Shown here: in pieces, positions 50,950-59,914 of the stretch | Numbering within the stretch: the stretch's first letter is position 1 | Layout of the letters: each line of letters starts with the position of its first letter | DNA from: UBA964 sp031382085 | Lineage (GTDB): Bacteria; Pseudomonadota; Gammaproteobacteria; Steroidobacterales; Steroidobacteraceae | DNA: 64,000 bases | Assembly: GCA_031382085.1 (NCBI GenBank) | Contig: JANMYM010000083.1 | Span: forward strand, 124,001-188,000 | Direction of reading: 5' to 3' | Position numbers and translations under genes: made by a program | Notes under the pieces: generated by a model | Database searches by the model: none | What the model saw: only the letters and a program-made list of their open reading frames with translations | Told to the model about the DNA's origin: nothing

Positions 50950-53787
50950 ATGATCGCGCGATTGACCAATGCGCTCTCCGGACCGATGGCGCGGCGACTG
51001 CTTGCAGTCCTGCTGCCGTTGGTGCTGTTGCCCCTGGCTGTTTCAGCCGCGACCCGCGTGTGGCAGGTAGGTGCTGAAGGTCCAGAGCACCTGTCGCAAC
51101 GATCGGCTGTTGAAAGCCGTGCGTTTGCCAGCGCCATTGGCGCGCGACTGGCCGCTGCGGAAGCCAGCGCCTGGACGTTCGCGCGCGCGGTGGCAAGCGC
51201 GGATCGCGGTTATTGGCGGCAACAGGTTGCATCGTCAGCCCCCTTTCGCAATGTGTCGGTATCCGCTGGACCAGACGCCGACGCGCGGGACCGGCCCCGC
51301 CCGCCCGCCATGTTCCGCAACCGGGATGACACATCGATCGCGACCTTCGGTAACGGCGGCCGCGGCATTTCGCTCTACCTTGTTAGGGCGCTGCGCGATA
51401 CGCGTTCCCAATGGGCCTACTTCGAACTCGATCGGGACTGGCTCTGGCAGGATCTCACCGAAGCCGGCAATCGGGTCGCAGTCATCGACTCAAATGGCCA
51501 GTGGCTCTTTGGTTCGGACTCGCTGCCAGACAATCTGCGCTCGGTGCTGGGTGCCGCCGTGCTCGCGAATACCCGTGACTGGAATGCCGCAGGTCTGCAG
51601 GATTCCGCTAACCGTCTTTCGTGGCAGGCGGGTGGTCATGAATGGCGCGGTACCTATTGGCGTGTGCCGAATCTGGCCCGCCTCAGCAACGCCGCGTCCT
51701 GGAATGTCGTCGTGATGGCGCAAGCGCAGCCATCCTGGACCGACAGCCTGAATGCGTTGTCCGACTACTGGCTGTCATTTCTGTTAGCTGTTGCGGCAGC
51801 CGGTCTGCTGGCCGCCTGGTTCAGTGACCGCTACCTGCTGCCGCTCGCAGAGCTGCATAAATCCGTTTTGCGGATTGGCAGTACAGACTATCTTGCTAAC
51901 AATAACGCCAGGATGCCACTGGAGCTGGAGCAACTCGCCGCAAACATCCGCTTGACCGGAATGAGCGTCGCGGACCAGATCAGCGCGTTGCAGGCTTTGG
52001 AAGAAGTCGACCGGCTGCTGCTTGCCAACGGCGCGCTGGAACCAGCGATTGACGCGATACTGACGCGGGTACAGCGCGTCATGCGCGCGCGCGCGGTTGG
52101 ACTCGCCTTGCTCGATACCGACTCAGCGCAATTCGCGCGGGTCATGGTCGCCGCCGACAGCGGCGGTTCCCTGCCCGTGGCGCGTGTGACTATGGATGCC
52201 GCGATGCTGGAGTATCTGGCCAGCGTGCATGAGGGCATCACTGTCGCCAGGTGCGAGGAGCAGCGCCACAGCTTCCTGCAGCCGCTGCAGGACCTGGGAA
52301 ATCAGTACTTCTGGGTCTGGCCGGTGCGCACCGCCGAGAAGCTCACGGCGCTGCTGGCGATTGGCTTCCAGGAGCCGCCGCCACCGGATCCGCGCTACGC
52401 GAAACGCGGCACGGAATTCGCCGCACGCCTGTCGATCGCATTGTCCAATTCGGCGCGCGATGAAAGCCTGTACCGGCAGGCGCATTTCGATCTGCTTACC
52501 GGACTGCCTAACAGAGTGCTGTTCAATGAGCGCCTGACCGGTGAGTTGGAGTCAGCGCTGGCGAGCGGGCGTTCCGGCTCACTACTGTATGTGGACCTGG
52601 ATCATTTCAAGAAGGTGAATGACACGGTCGGTCACGCAGCCGGCGACCAGCTGCTCGGAATCATTGCACAGCGACTGCGCGCCGCGGTAAAGGAAGGCGA
52701 TGTGGTTGCACGCCTCGCGGGAGATGAGTTCACGATCATTTTGCCGACGGTGGATGAACCTGAATCGGCGGCACTGATCGCAGAACGCATCATTGAGTCA
52801 TTGCACCAGCCGGTCAATCTTGGCGGCCGCGATCAATTTGTCGCAGCCAGTATCGGTATCGCCATGTTTCCCAACGACGGCAGCACGGTCGAGGATCTAC
52901 TGCGCAACGCCGACGGCGCCATGTATCGCGCCAAGGACATGGGCCGGGGACGTGCTGTCTTCTTCGATCGCAAACTGGCGATATCGCAGAGCGACCCGAC
53001 GCAAAGCGGCCTGTTCCGCGCGCTGCGGCGGCGCGAATTCGCGCTGTTCTATCAGCCGCAGTTCGACATGGCCGACGGCAGGCTGGTTGGTGTCGAGGCG
53101 TTGCTGCGCTGGCACACGCCGCGTGATGGCACCCGTGAACCCAAGGAGTTCGTGCCGGCTGCCGAGGCATCCGGTCTGATCGTCGATATCGGCGGCTGGG
53201 TGCTGGAGGCCGCATGCGCGCAATTCGCCGCCTGGCGGGAAAAAGGCATCGCGCCGCCACGCGTGTCCATCAACGTTTCCGCGCAACAGTTGAAATATAC
53301 GGAATTTCCGCGCAGCGTGCGCCGGGTACTTGACAAGTTTTCGATTGCGCCCGAGCTGCTGGAACTCGAACTGACCGAGACGGTGTTAGCTGAGGACGTC
53401 GCGGGTGCCGCGCTGCTGCAGATCGCGGCTCTGGGGGTACGCATTGCGCTCGATGATTTCGGCACTGGTTATTCCTCACTGAATTACCTGCGCCTGCATC
53501 CGATCCACGCGGTGAAAATTGATCGCAGTTTTCTCGAGGAGGTGCCGGTCAATCCTGCATCCGCGACCCTGGCGGAGACCATCATCACGATGGCGCATGC
53601 GCTCGGCAAGCAAGTGGTAGCCGAAGGCGTCGAGACCGAGGAGCAGATGCAGTTCCTGCGCGAACACGGCTGCGATATCGCGCAGGGCTTCTACCTTGCC
53701 CGCCCGATGCCGGTAGCGCAGATTACCGAGCTGTTGCAGGCAAGATTGGCAACAGCGGAACCAGCAACAGCCCGCGCCGCGGGCTAA
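50950..53787 (+). CDS. Membrane GGDEF-EAL protein (c-di-GMP cyclase/phosphodiesterase)
   Basis: 945 residues. Two helices (about 15-35 and 275-293) enclose a periplasmic sensor domain. A HAMP-like and GAF-like cytosolic region follows. The GGDEF domain (about 515-675) has DLLTGLPNRVLFNERL, DLDHFKKVND and ARLAGDEFTI, an AGDEF signature that is usually active. The EAL domain (about 690-930) has GVEALLRW, ELELTETVL, LDDFGTGYSSLNYL and VAEGVETEEQ, all key residues intact. Both activities are therefore possible. A Crp/Clp-type site lies 123 bp upstream; Clp in Xanthomonas is itself a c-di-GMP sensor. Its CCT-AAC codes for the invariant Asn in GLPNR, which shows that a YGTTAGS word there is real sequence. 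Confidence 0.93.
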   Translation: MIARLTNALSGPMARRLLAVLLPLVLLPLAVSAATRVWQVGAEGPEHLSQRSAVESRAFASAIGARLAAAEASAWTFARAVASADRGYWRQQVASSAPFRNVSVSAGPDADARDRPRPPAMFRNRDDTSIATFGNGGRGISLYLVRALRDTRSQWAYFELDRDWLWQDLTEAGNRVAVIDSNGQWLFGSDSLPDNLRSVLGAAVLANTRDWNAAGLQDSANRLSWQAGGHEWRGTYWRVPNLARLSNAASWNVVVMAQAQPSWTDSLNALSDYWLSFLLAVAAAGLLAAWFSDRYLLPLAELHKSVLRIGSTDYLANNNARMPLELEQLAANIRLTGMSVADQISALQALEEVDRLLLANGALEPAIDAILTRVQRVMRARAVGLALLDTDSAQFARVMVAADSGGSLPVARVTMDAAMLEYLASVHEGITVARCEEQRHSFLQPLQDLGNQYFWVWPVRTAEKLTALLAIGFQEPPPPDPRYAKRGTEFAARLSIALSNSARDESLYRQAHFDLLTGLPNRVLFNERLTGELESALASGRSGSLLYVDLDHFKKVNDTVGHAAGDQLLGIIAQRLRAAVKEGDVVARLAGDEFTIILPTVDEPESAALIAERIIESLHQPVNLGGRDQFVAASIGIAMFPNDGSTVEDLLRNADGAMYRAKDMGRGRAVFFDRKLAISQSDPTQSGLFRALRRREFALFYQPQFDMADGRLVGVEALLRWHTPRDGTREPKEFVPAAEASGLIVDIGGWVLEAACAQFAAWREKGIAPPRVSINVSAQQLKYTEFPRSVRRVLDKFSIAPELLELELTETVLAEDVAGAALLQIAALGVRIALDDFGTGYSSLNYLRLHPIHAVKIDRSFLEEVPVNPASATLAETIITMAHALGKQVVAEGVETEEQMQFLREHGCDIAQGFYLARPMPVAQITELLQARLATAEPATARAAG

Positions 53788-53812
53788 CGCGGCTACAATC
53801 GACGGCGCGCGA

Positions 53813-54280
53813 TTGCAGGATTCGATTCGACTGACATTGGTGCTCGGTATCCTGCCATTGCTGCAGGCCTGCAGTACCACGCGTGGCACGCCGCCAGCCA
53901 GTCCCGGCAATTCCGGCACCCGGATTGCTGCGTTAGCCGAGTCGCAGCTGGGCGCGCCCTATCGCTTTGGTGGTGATTCACCGCAGGGCTTCGATTGCAG
54001 CGGCCTGGTGCGCTACGTATTCGAGCAGGCGGGGCTCGCCGTGCCGCGCACCACGCAGCAGCTGCAGCAGGCTGCCAAGCCGGTGCCGGCGGATCGGCTG
54101 CAGCCTGGCGACCTGGTGTTTTTCCGCATCGCATCCGGTCGCGTGGACCATGTTGGCATCTACGTCGGCGACGGCGCCTTCATCCATGCGCCGCGCAGCG
54201 GCCGGCCGGTACGCAGCGAATTATTAGGCGACGATTATTACCTGCGCCGATATGCGGGCGCCGGCAGGCTCTGGCGCTGA
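53813..54280 (+). CDS. NlpC/P60 lipoprotein
   Basis: 155 residues with a TTG start at 53813. LLQAC is the lipobox. The NlpC/P60 catalytic set is complete: GFDCSGLVRYVF (Cys, about residue 64), DHVGIYVG (His) and FIHAP (second His). Such enzymes cut the D-glutamyl-m-DAP bond of peptidoglycan stem peptides; this one is similar in length to MepS/NlpC. It starts 25 bp after the GGDEF-EAL stop and is convergent with the ATP-grasp gene ending at 54290. The start is less certain than the domain. Confidence 0.88.
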   Translation: MQDSIRLTLVLGILPLLQACSTTRGTPPASPGNSGTRIAALAESQLGAPYRFGGDSPQGFDCSGLVRYVFEQAGLAVPRTTQQLQQAAKPVPADRLQPGDLVFFRIASGRVDHVGIYVGDGAFIHAPRSGRPVRSELLGDDYYLRRYAGAGRLWR

Positions 54281-54289
54281 GCGTCTTTG

Positions 54290-55510
54290 TTAGGCCGCGT
54301 AGACGCGGACTGTTTCGCCGATGGTATTGAGGATGCCGCGCAACGTGTCGTAGTCCGGATGACGCACCCGCATCCAGGCGTTTGCCATGTAGCCGCCTTC
54401 GACCGGCTGCGTCGGCGTACCGGGCGGTGGCAGATGGGACGCGACCACACAATCGCCATATTCGCGTGCGATGCGTTCCACACCGTCGTAACCGCGAATC
54501 CTGCCGTCTCGATCCGGTCGCAGCGCAATCATGCCGCAGGCGTAGCGCCGCGACGGCGCCTGGCCGATGCGCTGGTGTACCAGTGCCATGGCCCACTCGC
54601 GGTAAATGTCGAAGTCGTTAGCTGCCGCGTACACATCCCATTGCCCGACGCCCGGCGGCCGGCAGCCGATCTCCGAGAACTTGAGGCCCCTGGCGCCGAA
54701 AAACCATTCCATGTGTGTGGCCGAAGTGCCGATGTCCAGGGCCTCGACGACCCGCCGCGCCATGGCCTTGAGTTCAGCATAGCCGCCTGCATCGACGCGA
54801 TTGGTCGCAATGATCTGTGGCGAAATCCAGCGCGCGCGCATGGCCTCGAGCACGTTAGGGTAGTAGTGGCTGATGAACTCGTGCGCGACTTCGCCATTGA
54901 TGGCGATGGTGTCCAGGAATCCTTCGTGGCCCTCTATGAATTCTTCGACCGCAATCGAGTTGCCGCGCTCCAGTTGGTATTCAGGCAGCGCGCGTTCGAG
55001 TTCCTGCGGGTCGGCAACCCGCATCGTGCCCGCGGCACCGGCACCGGCGCGCGGCTTGAGAATCAGTGGAAAACCGACTCGCGCCGCGAAATCGCGCACT
55101 TCGGCAGCCGAGTCGGCACTGCTCGATTGTGCGCACGGAACCCCGGCGGCACGCAGCGCTTCTTTCATTGAGGGCTTGTCGCGGCACAGCCAGGCGGTGC
55201 GCACACTGGTGCCGGGAATGCCGCATTGCTCGCGTACCCTGGCCGCCGGCATGATGTGTGCCTCAACCGTGGCTTCAAGTCGATCGATCCACACCCGGCT
55301 CTGTATGCGTTGCACGGCCGCTAACAAGCTGGGTTCGTGGACGACACTCTGGACCTGCTCGTAGTGCGTGAGTTGACTCTTGAGATCATCGCCCAGGGCC
55401 TCGCGCGGACGCTCGCCGATGCCGATGACCCGGGCGCCGACCGCATGCAGCGCGCGCACGAACTGCCGCTGGTAGTATGGGAAAGCCGGTTCCACGAAAA
55501 TGACGTTCAT
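54290..55510 (-). CDS. ATP-grasp enzyme A
   Basis: 406 residues. It has an N-terminal pre-grasp Rossmann part (MNVIFVEPAFPYYQRQF, VIGIGERP), then the ATP-grasp fold: FPLILKPRAGAGAAGT (nucleotide-binding Lys and Gly loop), AVEEFIEGHEGFLDT, and FSEIGCRPPGVG with the metal-binding Glu/Asn-equivalent. Such enzymes join a carboxylate with an amine or thiol through acyl phosphate. The paralogue at 57021 shares DKxxMKxxL, RARWISPQII/SNEWISPQVI and the GCRPPG/GGRPPG loop. It is downstream of and coupled to glgA (ATGA, 55507-55510). Confidence 0.85.
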   Translation of the reverse strand: MNVIFVEPAFPYYQRQFVRALHAVGARVIGIGERPREALGDDLKSQLTHYEQVQSVVHEPSLLAAVQRIQSRVWIDRLEATVEAHIMPAARVREQCGIPGTSVRTAWLCRDKPSMKEALRAAGVPCAQSSSADSAAEVRDFAARVGFPLILKPRAGAGAAGTMRVADPQELERALPEYQLERGNSIAVEEFIEGHEGFLDTIAINGEVAHEFISHYYPNVLEAMRARWISPQIIATNRVDAGGYAELKAMARRVVEALDIGTSATHMEWFFGARGLKFSEIGCRPPGVGQWDVYAAANDFDIYREWAMALVHQRIGQAPSRRYACGMIALRPDRDGRIRGYDGVERIAREYGDCVVASHLPPPGTPTQPVEGGYMANAWMRVRHPDYDTLRGILNTIGETVRVYAA

Positions 55511-56973
55511 GGCGCTCCCACCAGACGTTGGTACAGATCGACGTAGAGCTGGCCCTGGCGTTCCCAGGAAAAGTCCTGCGCCATCGCGTTTTGCACCATG
55601 CGTTGCCAGAGCGCGGGCTGACGATAAAGATCAAGCGTGGTGCGCAGTGCCCAGCTCATCGCCGTGGTGTTGTAGTCGTTGAAAACAACGCCTGTGCCCT
55701 GGCCACTCGCCGGATCGAAAAGCTGCACCGAATCCGCGAGACCGCCGGTGCGGCGCACGATGGGGATGGTGCCATAACGCAGGCTGTACATCTGATTGAG
55801 GCCGCAGGGTTCGTACAGCGACGGCATGACAAAGGCATCGCTGGCCGCCTCGATCCAGTGCGCCATTTCGTCACTGTAACCGCGATGGAAGACCGCACGC
55901 TCCGGGAACTGGCGCTGCAGACGGGCAAAGAATTGTTCGTAGCGTTCCTCACCGCTGCCGAGCGCGATGAAACACAAGTCACGCGTGGCGAGCAGCGGCG
56001 GCAGTGTATCGAACAACAGGTCGAAACCCTTCTGCACCGTGAAACGGCTCACCAGTCCTAGCACCAAGGTCCGGGATTTGGGTTTAAGCCGCAGTTTCGA
56101 CAGAAATTCCTTTTTCAGCCCGGCCTTGACTTCGAGTTCAAACGGCCCGAAGTGCCGCGGCAGCCAGTGGTCCCAGCGCGGATCCCAATCGTCGTAGTCG
56201 ACGCCGTTCAGGATGCCGGTCAGGTGACCCTGCGACGCCCGCACCGCCAGGTCGTCCTGCAGGCCCATGCCGTATTCCGGCGACAGGATCTCGCGTGCAT
56301 AGGTTGGGCTGACCGTTGCGACGACATCGGCGTACATCACGCCGTGCTTCAGGGAATTGATACGGCCCTGGGCGAGATCATCCTGATGCAGCAGATGGAA
56401 CTTGTCGCCTAACGCGATGTCGCCCGAGCTGGCGGCGCCGAACACGCCCTGATAGCCAATGTTGTGAATGCTGAGCACCGAGCGCGTCGCGGCAAAAAGC
56501 TGGTCCCAGGCGTACGCGGATTTCAGCAGCAGCGGCCCGAACGCCGTGTGCCAGTCGTTGAACTGGAATATCTGTGGCGCCCAGCCCATGCGCTGGCAGC
56601 ATTCAATGCTCGCTCTCGTCAAGGCGAGAAAGCGCAGGTGTTCGTCCACGTCGGTCGTGTAGATGCCGGCGCGCGCGTAGAGCGTAGGGCAGTCGATCAG
56701 ATACACCCGTGCGTCGGAATTGGGCAGGCGGGCGCTGTGCATGGAATACCGGTAGCGGTGGCCGCCAAACTCGAGCGGCAGATCCTGCAGGGACTCGACT
56801 GGCGCGACTTCCAGCGCCGCCCGGTCGATGCGGCCGTAGAACGGCATGAACAGCCGCACATCGTGGCCGCAACCGTGCAGGTATTTGCAGAGCGCCGCCG
56901 CGACATCGGCCAGTCCGCCGGTCTTGGCGAACGGAGTGACTTCCGCGGCGACCATGGCGATTCGCAAACTCAT
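55507..56973 (-). CDS. glgA: Glycogen synthase
   Basis: 488 residues, the normal bacterial GT5 length (EC 2.4.1.21). It adds glucose from ADP-glucose to alpha-1,4-glucan. AAEVTPFAKTGGLADV holds the KTGGL substrate loop; NDWHTAFGPL and SIHNIGYQG are in the N-domain; GLVSRFTVQKGFDLL and PSLYEPCGLNQMYSLRYGTIPIV carry the C-domain site with the E-x7-E-like Glu. It begins a two-gene unit with ATP-grasp A. No other glycogen genes are present in the window. Divergent from ATP-grasp B with 47 bp between the starts. Confidence 0.95.
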   Translation of the reverse strand: MSLRIAMVAAEVTPFAKTGGLADVAAALCKYLHGCGHDVRLFMPFYGRIDRAALEVAPVESLQDLPLEFGGHRYRYSMHSARLPNSDARVYLIDCPTLYARAGIYTTDVDEHLRFLALTRASIECCQRMGWAPQIFQFNDWHTAFGPLLLKSAYAWDQLFAATRSVLSIHNIGYQGVFGAASSGDIALGDKFHLLHQDDLAQGRINSLKHGVMYADVVATVSPTYAREILSPEYGMGLQDDLAVRASQGHLTGILNGVDYDDWDPRWDHWLPRHFGPFELEVKAGLKKEFLSKLRLKPKSRTLVLGLVSRFTVQKGFDLLFDTLPPLLATRDLCFIALGSGEERYEQFFARLQRQFPERAVFHRGYSDEMAHWIEAASDAFVMPSLYEPCGLNQMYSLRYGTIPIVRRTGGLADSVQLFDPASGQGTGVVFNDYNTTAMSWALRTTLDLYRQPALWQRMVQNAMAQDFSWERQGQLYVDLYQRLVGAP

Positions 56974-57020
56974 GAGCCGAGTTTACACGCGCCGAATTGC
57001 CGGTAGGCTATGCAGTCGTC

Positions 57021-58241
57021 ATGTCACGCGTTTTGATGATTTCACCCGGATACCCGGCCGAAATGCCGGAATTCACCCGCGGCCTTGCCGAAGTGGGCGC
57101 CACCGTTTACGGCATTGGCGATCAACCGGCCGCAGCGCTGCCAGCGCTGGTAAAACGCAGCCTGCGCGATTATCTGCAGGTACGATCGTTGTGGGATTCG
57201 GCCGCGGTGCTGCCTGAAATCCGCCGCTGGCTCGGCGGCCACACCCTGGATCGGATCGAATGCCTGTGGGAACCGGGCATGCTGCTGGCAGCGGAGTTGC
57301 GCGAGGGCTTGGGCGTGCCGGGCATGTCGGTTGCGAAAACAATTCCGTTCCGCGACAAGGAAGCCATGAAGCGCGTGCTCGACGACGCCAGCATTCGCAC
57401 GCCGCGCCATGCGGCCTGCCGCACAGCTAACGAATGTCGCGAAGTGGCGCAGCGCATCGGCTATCCGATCATCGTCAAGCCCATCGCCGGCGCGGGTTCG
57501 GCTGACACCTACCGTCTCAACAGTGGGGCGGAGCTGGAAAATGCCTTGGCGAAACTGACGCATGTGGCCGAGGTCAGTGTTGAGGAATTCGTCGACGGCG
57601 AAGAATTTACCTTCGACACCGTTACCATCGACGGCCGCATTGCCTACTACAACGTTGCCTGGTACCGGCCGCGGCCGCTGATCGCGCGCAGCAATGAGTG
57701 GATCAGTCCGCAGGTCATCGCGCTGCGCGATCCGGATGCGCACGATCTCGCGGGCGGTGTACGCATGGGTTTCGATGTCATTCGCGCGTTAGGGTTCGAA
57801 TCCGGCTTCACGCACATGGAGTGGTATCGAAAGGCCGATGGCGAGGTGGTTTTTGGCGAGATCGGCGGCCGGCCGCCGGGCGCCCACCAGGTCGACCAGA
57901 TGAATTTCGCCTGTGATTTCGACGTCTATCGCGAATGGGCCAGGGCCGTGACTCAGGGTCGCTTTGACGCGCAAATCGACCGCAAGTACAACGTCGCGAC
58001 GATTTACAAGCGCGCGCATGGGCAGGGAATCATTCAGCGTATCGTGGGGCTGGATGAATTCGCCGCACAGTATGGCGCGACAATCGTCTGGGACAGTCTT
58101 TTGCGTCCCGGCACTCCGCGCCGCAACTGGAAGGCGACCCTGGTGTCCGATGGCTTCGTCATGCTGCGTCACCCTGACCTCAAAACCACTTGCGCGCTGG
58201 CGGACCGGATTGGCGCCGACGTGCAGTTGCTGGCAGGTTGA
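57021..58241 (+). CDS. ATP-grasp enzyme B, paralogue of the gene at 54290
   Basis: 406 residues from the ATG at 57021; the longer frame adds eight residues without a ribosome site. Domains and motifs mirror ATP-grasp A: RVLMISPGYPAEMPEFTRGL, then YPIIVKPIAGAGSADTYR, VSVEEFVDGEEFTFDT, HMEWYRKADGEVVFGEIGGRPPG, and QMNFACDFDVYREWA matching AANDFDIYREWA. The length is the same. The two may act in sequence or as a heteromer. Divergent from glgA and followed 6 bp later by the beta-lactamase-fold gene. Confidence 0.85.
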   Translation: MSRVLMISPGYPAEMPEFTRGLAEVGATVYGIGDQPAAALPALVKRSLRDYLQVRSLWDSAAVLPEIRRWLGGHTLDRIECLWEPGMLLAAELREGLGVPGMSVAKTIPFRDKEAMKRVLDDASIRTPRHAACRTANECREVAQRIGYPIIVKPIAGAGSADTYRLNSGAELENALAKLTHVAEVSVEEFVDGEEFTFDTVTIDGRIAYYNVAWYRPRPLIARSNEWISPQVIALRDPDAHDLAGGVRMGFDVIRALGFESGFTHMEWYRKADGEVVFGEIGGRPPGAHQVDQMNFACDFDVYREWARAVTQGRFDAQIDRKYNVATIYKRAHGQGIIQRIVGLDEFAAQYGATIVWDSLLRPGTPRRNWKATLVSDGFVMLRHPDLKTTCALADRIGADVQLLAG

Positions 58242-58247
58242 ACAACC

Positions 58248-59501
58248 ATGACCCTGGCCGATCTGCGCCGCCGATTTTTGTTAGGTCTGACGGCGGTTGC
58301 GCTGCTGCTGGTTGCGGGCGCCATCGGCATCGGGCTCGCTGACTGGCCGTTTCTGCAACGCAGCTGGCGGCTGGCGGCATTGCCGGACAGTGGCGAATGG
58401 CCGGACAGCTTCTACCGGCCGGTGGTGCGGATCGGGGGCGCTGCGGCGGCGGACATTCCCGCCGTGGACCCGGCAACATCGCCGATCGAACGCGCGGCTC
58501 TTGAGGAGGCCACGGTCTGGGCGCAAGCTAACAATTCGGTCGCCTTGCTGGTTGGGCATCGCGGCAAACTGGTGCTCGAGCGCTACTGGCAGGGCATGGA
58601 ACCCAATCAGCTCTTTTCCGGGCGCGCCATGTCGCGCTCCTTGTTAGGGATGCTGACTGGCTTCGCGGTTCTCAATGGCAAGCTGAGCCTGGATGACAGG
58701 CTCGACCGATACCTGACCGAGTGGGCCCGCGATCCACGCGGCGCGATCACGATGCGGCAATTGCTGCAGAACGTCAGCGGCCTGGAGGAAGTTCCGCTGA
58801 ACGCGGTGGCGCCTGCTGCGGGTGCGGGTTTTGTGGACCGCTGGCTCGCCGGGACGCGCAATTACTTCGGCAAGAACGCGCGCCTGTCACTGGGGAGCGA
58901 TTTCGCGCACACGGCGCTGTCGTTCCGTCTGGCCCACGAAGCAGGATTCCGCTTCGCTTTGTCGAACGCCAATGCGCAGCTGGCGGGGGTGATACTCGAG
59001 CGGGCACTCGAGGACGACTATGAGCGTCTGGTCGAAAGGCTTCTGTGGGTACCGCTGGCCGCGGGCCCGGCGGAGTTTTACATGGATCGCGCGAACGGCA
59101 TGCCGGCCGTGTACTGCTGCATGCGCGCCAGTGCACGCGCTTTCCTGCGTCTCGGCATATTGTTAGCTGGCGATGGCGTCATCGACGGCAGGCGCATACT
59201 TCCGAAAGGCTGGGTGGCCGAAATGGCGCGCGGTTCGCAGTCCAATCCACTGTATGGCCTGCAGCTCTGGGCTGGCAAGGCGCGCGCCGGGGTACGCGAG
59301 TATCAGCAGGGATCCGGTCAGGGTGTTCGCCACGGTGCAGACTACGCGGCCGACGATGTCATCTGGATGGAAGGCGGCGGCGGCCGGACAGTCTGGGCGA
59401 TCCCGTCGCAGCAGCTGGTGATCGTGCGGCTGGGGCGCGCATCGAAAGACTGGGACGCCTCCATGCTGCCAAACCTGCTGCTGCGCGGCCTGATTCGTTA
59501 G
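58248..59501 (+). CDS. Beta-lactamase-fold (serine hydrolase family) protein lacking SxxK and YxN
   Basis: 417 residues. An N-terminal helix (about 10-32) acts as anchor or signal. The fold is recognised from LDDRLDRYLTEWA, ITMRQLLQNVSGL, RFALSNANAQLAGVILERAL and WMEGGGGRTVWAIPSQQLVIV. The active-site motifs are changed: where relatives have SxxK (FSxAKSxxS) it has FSGRAMSRS, with no Lys, and where they have YSN it has LSN. Family chemistry (class C beta-lactamase/DD-peptidase type) is therefore unlikely; a binding role is more likely. It follows ATP-grasp B in the same transcript. Confidence 0.75.
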   Translation: MTLADLRRRFLLGLTAVALLLVAGAIGIGLADWPFLQRSWRLAALPDSGEWPDSFYRPVVRIGGAAAADIPAVDPATSPIERAALEEATVWAQANNSVALLVGHRGKLVLERYWQGMEPNQLFSGRAMSRSLLGMLTGFAVLNGKLSLDDRLDRYLTEWARDPRGAITMRQLLQNVSGLEEVPLNAVAPAAGAGFVDRWLAGTRNYFGKNARLSLGSDFAHTALSFRLAHEAGFRFALSNANAQLAGVILERALEDDYERLVERLLWVPLAAGPAEFYMDRANGMPAVYCCMRASARAFLRLGILLAGDGVIDGRRILPKGWVAEMARGSQSNPLYGLQLWAGKARAGVREYQQGSGQGVRHGADYAADDVIWMEGGGGRTVWAIPSQQLVIVRLGRASKDWDASMLPNLLLRGLIR

Positions 59502-59914
59502 GAGCTGTAAGACCGGCACTCTGGAAGAGCGACGCCTGCGCCAGAAGCCGTCCGCCCTGGTAGTTCCCGCAGGGCGCCGGCTTGGATCGGTGCAATTTGT
59601 CGGGTTTCTTTACACCGAAAACGGCCTGTCGACCCGTTAGTACCCTTTTGAGGAGACATAAGCTGAATCGCACGTGAATGAGTTCACAATTTGCACACCG
59701 CGCTATTCAGGTTCCGGCGCATTGCACCCGGCCCGGTGCACTGGCGTCGGAAAAGCTTACAACCCGCCCGGAAAAGGTCGCGCCCTGTGGTGGTAGCTAC
59801 GCTTCAGTGCCAATAACCTCTTGATCTACAAGGTATTGTCAATGTTGGCCCGCGGATTGCATGTAGACATCGCAACAGCGCCACCCGGCGCCCTTAGATG
59901 TCGGAGAGTTAGAA
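59502..59914. other. Intergenic region upstream of the PEP-CTERM gene
   Basis: 413 bp. No credible gene. Right part holds a sigma-54 promoter (listed separately). The leader from about 59872 to 59914 has a GGAGAG ribosome site 7 bp before the ATG. The section at 59640-59840 is AT-richer and could hold enhancer sites for an activator such as PrsR, but no clear dyad was found by eye. Confidence 0.5.
59846..59861 (+). promoter_or_regulatory. Sigma-54 (-24/-12) promoter for the PEP-CTERM gene
   Basis: TGGCCCGCGGATTGCA matches TGGCACG-N4-TTGCA with exactly 10 bp between the GG (59847-59848) and GC (59859-59860) elements. Transcription would start near 59872, 43 bp before the ATG. PEP-CTERM genes are known to be controlled by RpoN with the PrsK/PrsR two-component system in several bacteria, which supports the call. 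Confidence 0.72.

Noticed and set aside
58248..59501. Calling this gene a beta-lactamase resistance gene
   Set aside because: SxxK and YxN are missing, so resistance is not supported.
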